NCBI GenBank assembly: GCA_041396245.1
Contig: JAWKYW010000006.1
Coordinates: forward strand, 101,972-165,971
Source: Desulfobacillus sp041396245
GTDB lineage: Bacteria; Pseudomonadota; Gammaproteobacteria; Burkholderiales; Rhodocyclaceae
Direction: 5' to 3'
Length of the DNA stretch: 64,000 bases
In this document: positions 63,661-64,000 of the stretch, one piece after another
Layout of the letters: every line of letters begins with the position of its first letter
Position numbering within the stretch: the first letter of the stretch is position 1
The notes under the pieces: model-generated
Told to the model about the DNA's origin: nothing
The model's database searches: none
The model's input: the letters and a program-made list of their open reading frames with translations, nothing else
Made by a program: the position numbers and the translations under genes

Positions 63661-64000
63661 ATGGCATACACCGTACAAGCTGCTTTCGACGCCTACTACC
63701 AGTCGATTAACCTCGATGGCGACCACAGGACAACCGCGAACAATCGCAAGGAACACCTGCTGACGCTCCTGGGGAACAAGTTTGATGTGCTCGACTCCTT
63801 CGGTAGTGGGTCGTTGGAACGCTTTACGGCACTAAAGGAGACGGCCGACGTGGACGCCGTCCTCGTGCTTCACTACGGGAAGCACATCAAAGGAAAGACG
63901 CCCGCAGAAGTCCTCCAGAGCATCAGGGACGCGCTCGGCACCTCGAAAAACAATGTACGTAAAAACGGCCAGGCTGTTACTCTCTATTACACGACGTGGC
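63661..64000 (+). CDS. CD-NTase (CBASS-type nucleotidyltransferase), 5' part
   Basis: Only the first 113 codons are inside the window. The start MAYTVQAAFDAYYQSINL and the active-site pattern FGSGSLERFTALKE then ADVDAVLVL (GS motif and DxD metal ligands) match the SMODS/CD-NTase family that makes cyclic nucleotide signals in CBASS. It begins 27 bp after the HD gene on the same strand. The effector would lie beyond the right edge. The type of product is not deducible from this part. Confidence 0.8.
   Translation, partial: MAYTVQAAFDAYYQSINLDGDHRTTANNRKEHLLTLLGNKFDVLDSFGSGSLERFTALKETADVDAVLVLHYGKHIKGKTPAEVLQSIRDALGTSKNNVRKNGQAVTLYYTTW

Overview
This is a G+C-rich window from a respiratory, probably betaproteobacterial chromosome. 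Ubiquinone genes (ubiA, ubiD), a CuA-containing heme-copper enzyme with heme O synthase, a TctDE-like two-component system beside a VC_2705-type symporter/DUF4212 pair, and a DUF2924/serine-recombinase island together point to Rhodocyclales or a close relative. The placement is inferred from gene content, not from a phylogenetic marker.

Layout. 1-1725 is the 3' part of recG. 1774-5523 is a minus-strand accessory cluster (Fic protein, DUF5131, DUF3037, HipA-like kinase) lying between recG and ubiA. 5719-9294 carries ubiA, a DUF3617 protein and a PAS histidine kinase/LuxR-type response regulator pair. 9284-17453 holds a lipoyl-fused dihydrolipoamide dehydrogenase with an OsmC protein, heme O synthase, a divergent CuA heme-copper enzyme and a copper P-type ATPase. 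17454-19024 is repeat-rich and contains a brnTA toxin-antitoxin pair. 19025-26537 encodes the complete glutathione route from formaldehyde to CO2: S-hydroxymethylglutathione dehydrogenase, S-formylglutathione hydrolase, Gfa, and a soluble NAD-linked molybdenum formate dehydrogenase. 26523-34470 is mixed housekeeping and hypothetical genes (rhlE, lipid kinase, ubiD, phosphoribosyltransferase). 34484-39986 has an OprC/NosA-like copper TonB receptor and a MacB-like ABC exporter. 40043-45323 has a patatin lipoprotein operon and an EnvZ/OmpR-like pair. 45382-49597 has a PBP4-type peptidase, groESL under CIRCE control and a hypothetical gene. 49725-54695 is a two-component system and carboxylate-type symporter unit. 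A tRNA-Phe gene at 54987-55062 marks the start of an accessory island that runs off the right edge.

How the parts connect. A bipartite sequence (TACCTA, then 16 bp start to start, then a GGTTGTCCCTGATTGAAC-like block) recurs upstream of the kinase/regulator genes, in front of cyoE (in the region divergent with the CuA oxidase), and between gfa and the formate dehydrogenase genes. A weaker copy precedes the formaldehyde dehydrogenase. This suggests one regulon for C1 oxidation and the unusual terminal enzyme, plausibly run by the local two-component system.

The island (55366-64000) contains a serine recombinase with its DUF2924 and small partner genes, a HIT plus HNH pair resembling phosphorothioate-dependent McrA-like restriction enzymes, and a WYL-regulated tandem operon: RtcB RNA ligase, an unknown 355-residue protein, a MESH1/SpoT-like HD hydrolase and the start of a CD-NTase (CBASS-type cyclase). 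That operon is the best candidate here for an undescribed defence or RNA-damage system.

Two dispersed sequence families overlay the chromosomal part: a palindromic TAGGTCGG repeat that supplies stop codons to three genes and lies in frame inside fdsA, and a short AAAAGTCAGTC word found many times up to 45.3 kb but not seen in the island.
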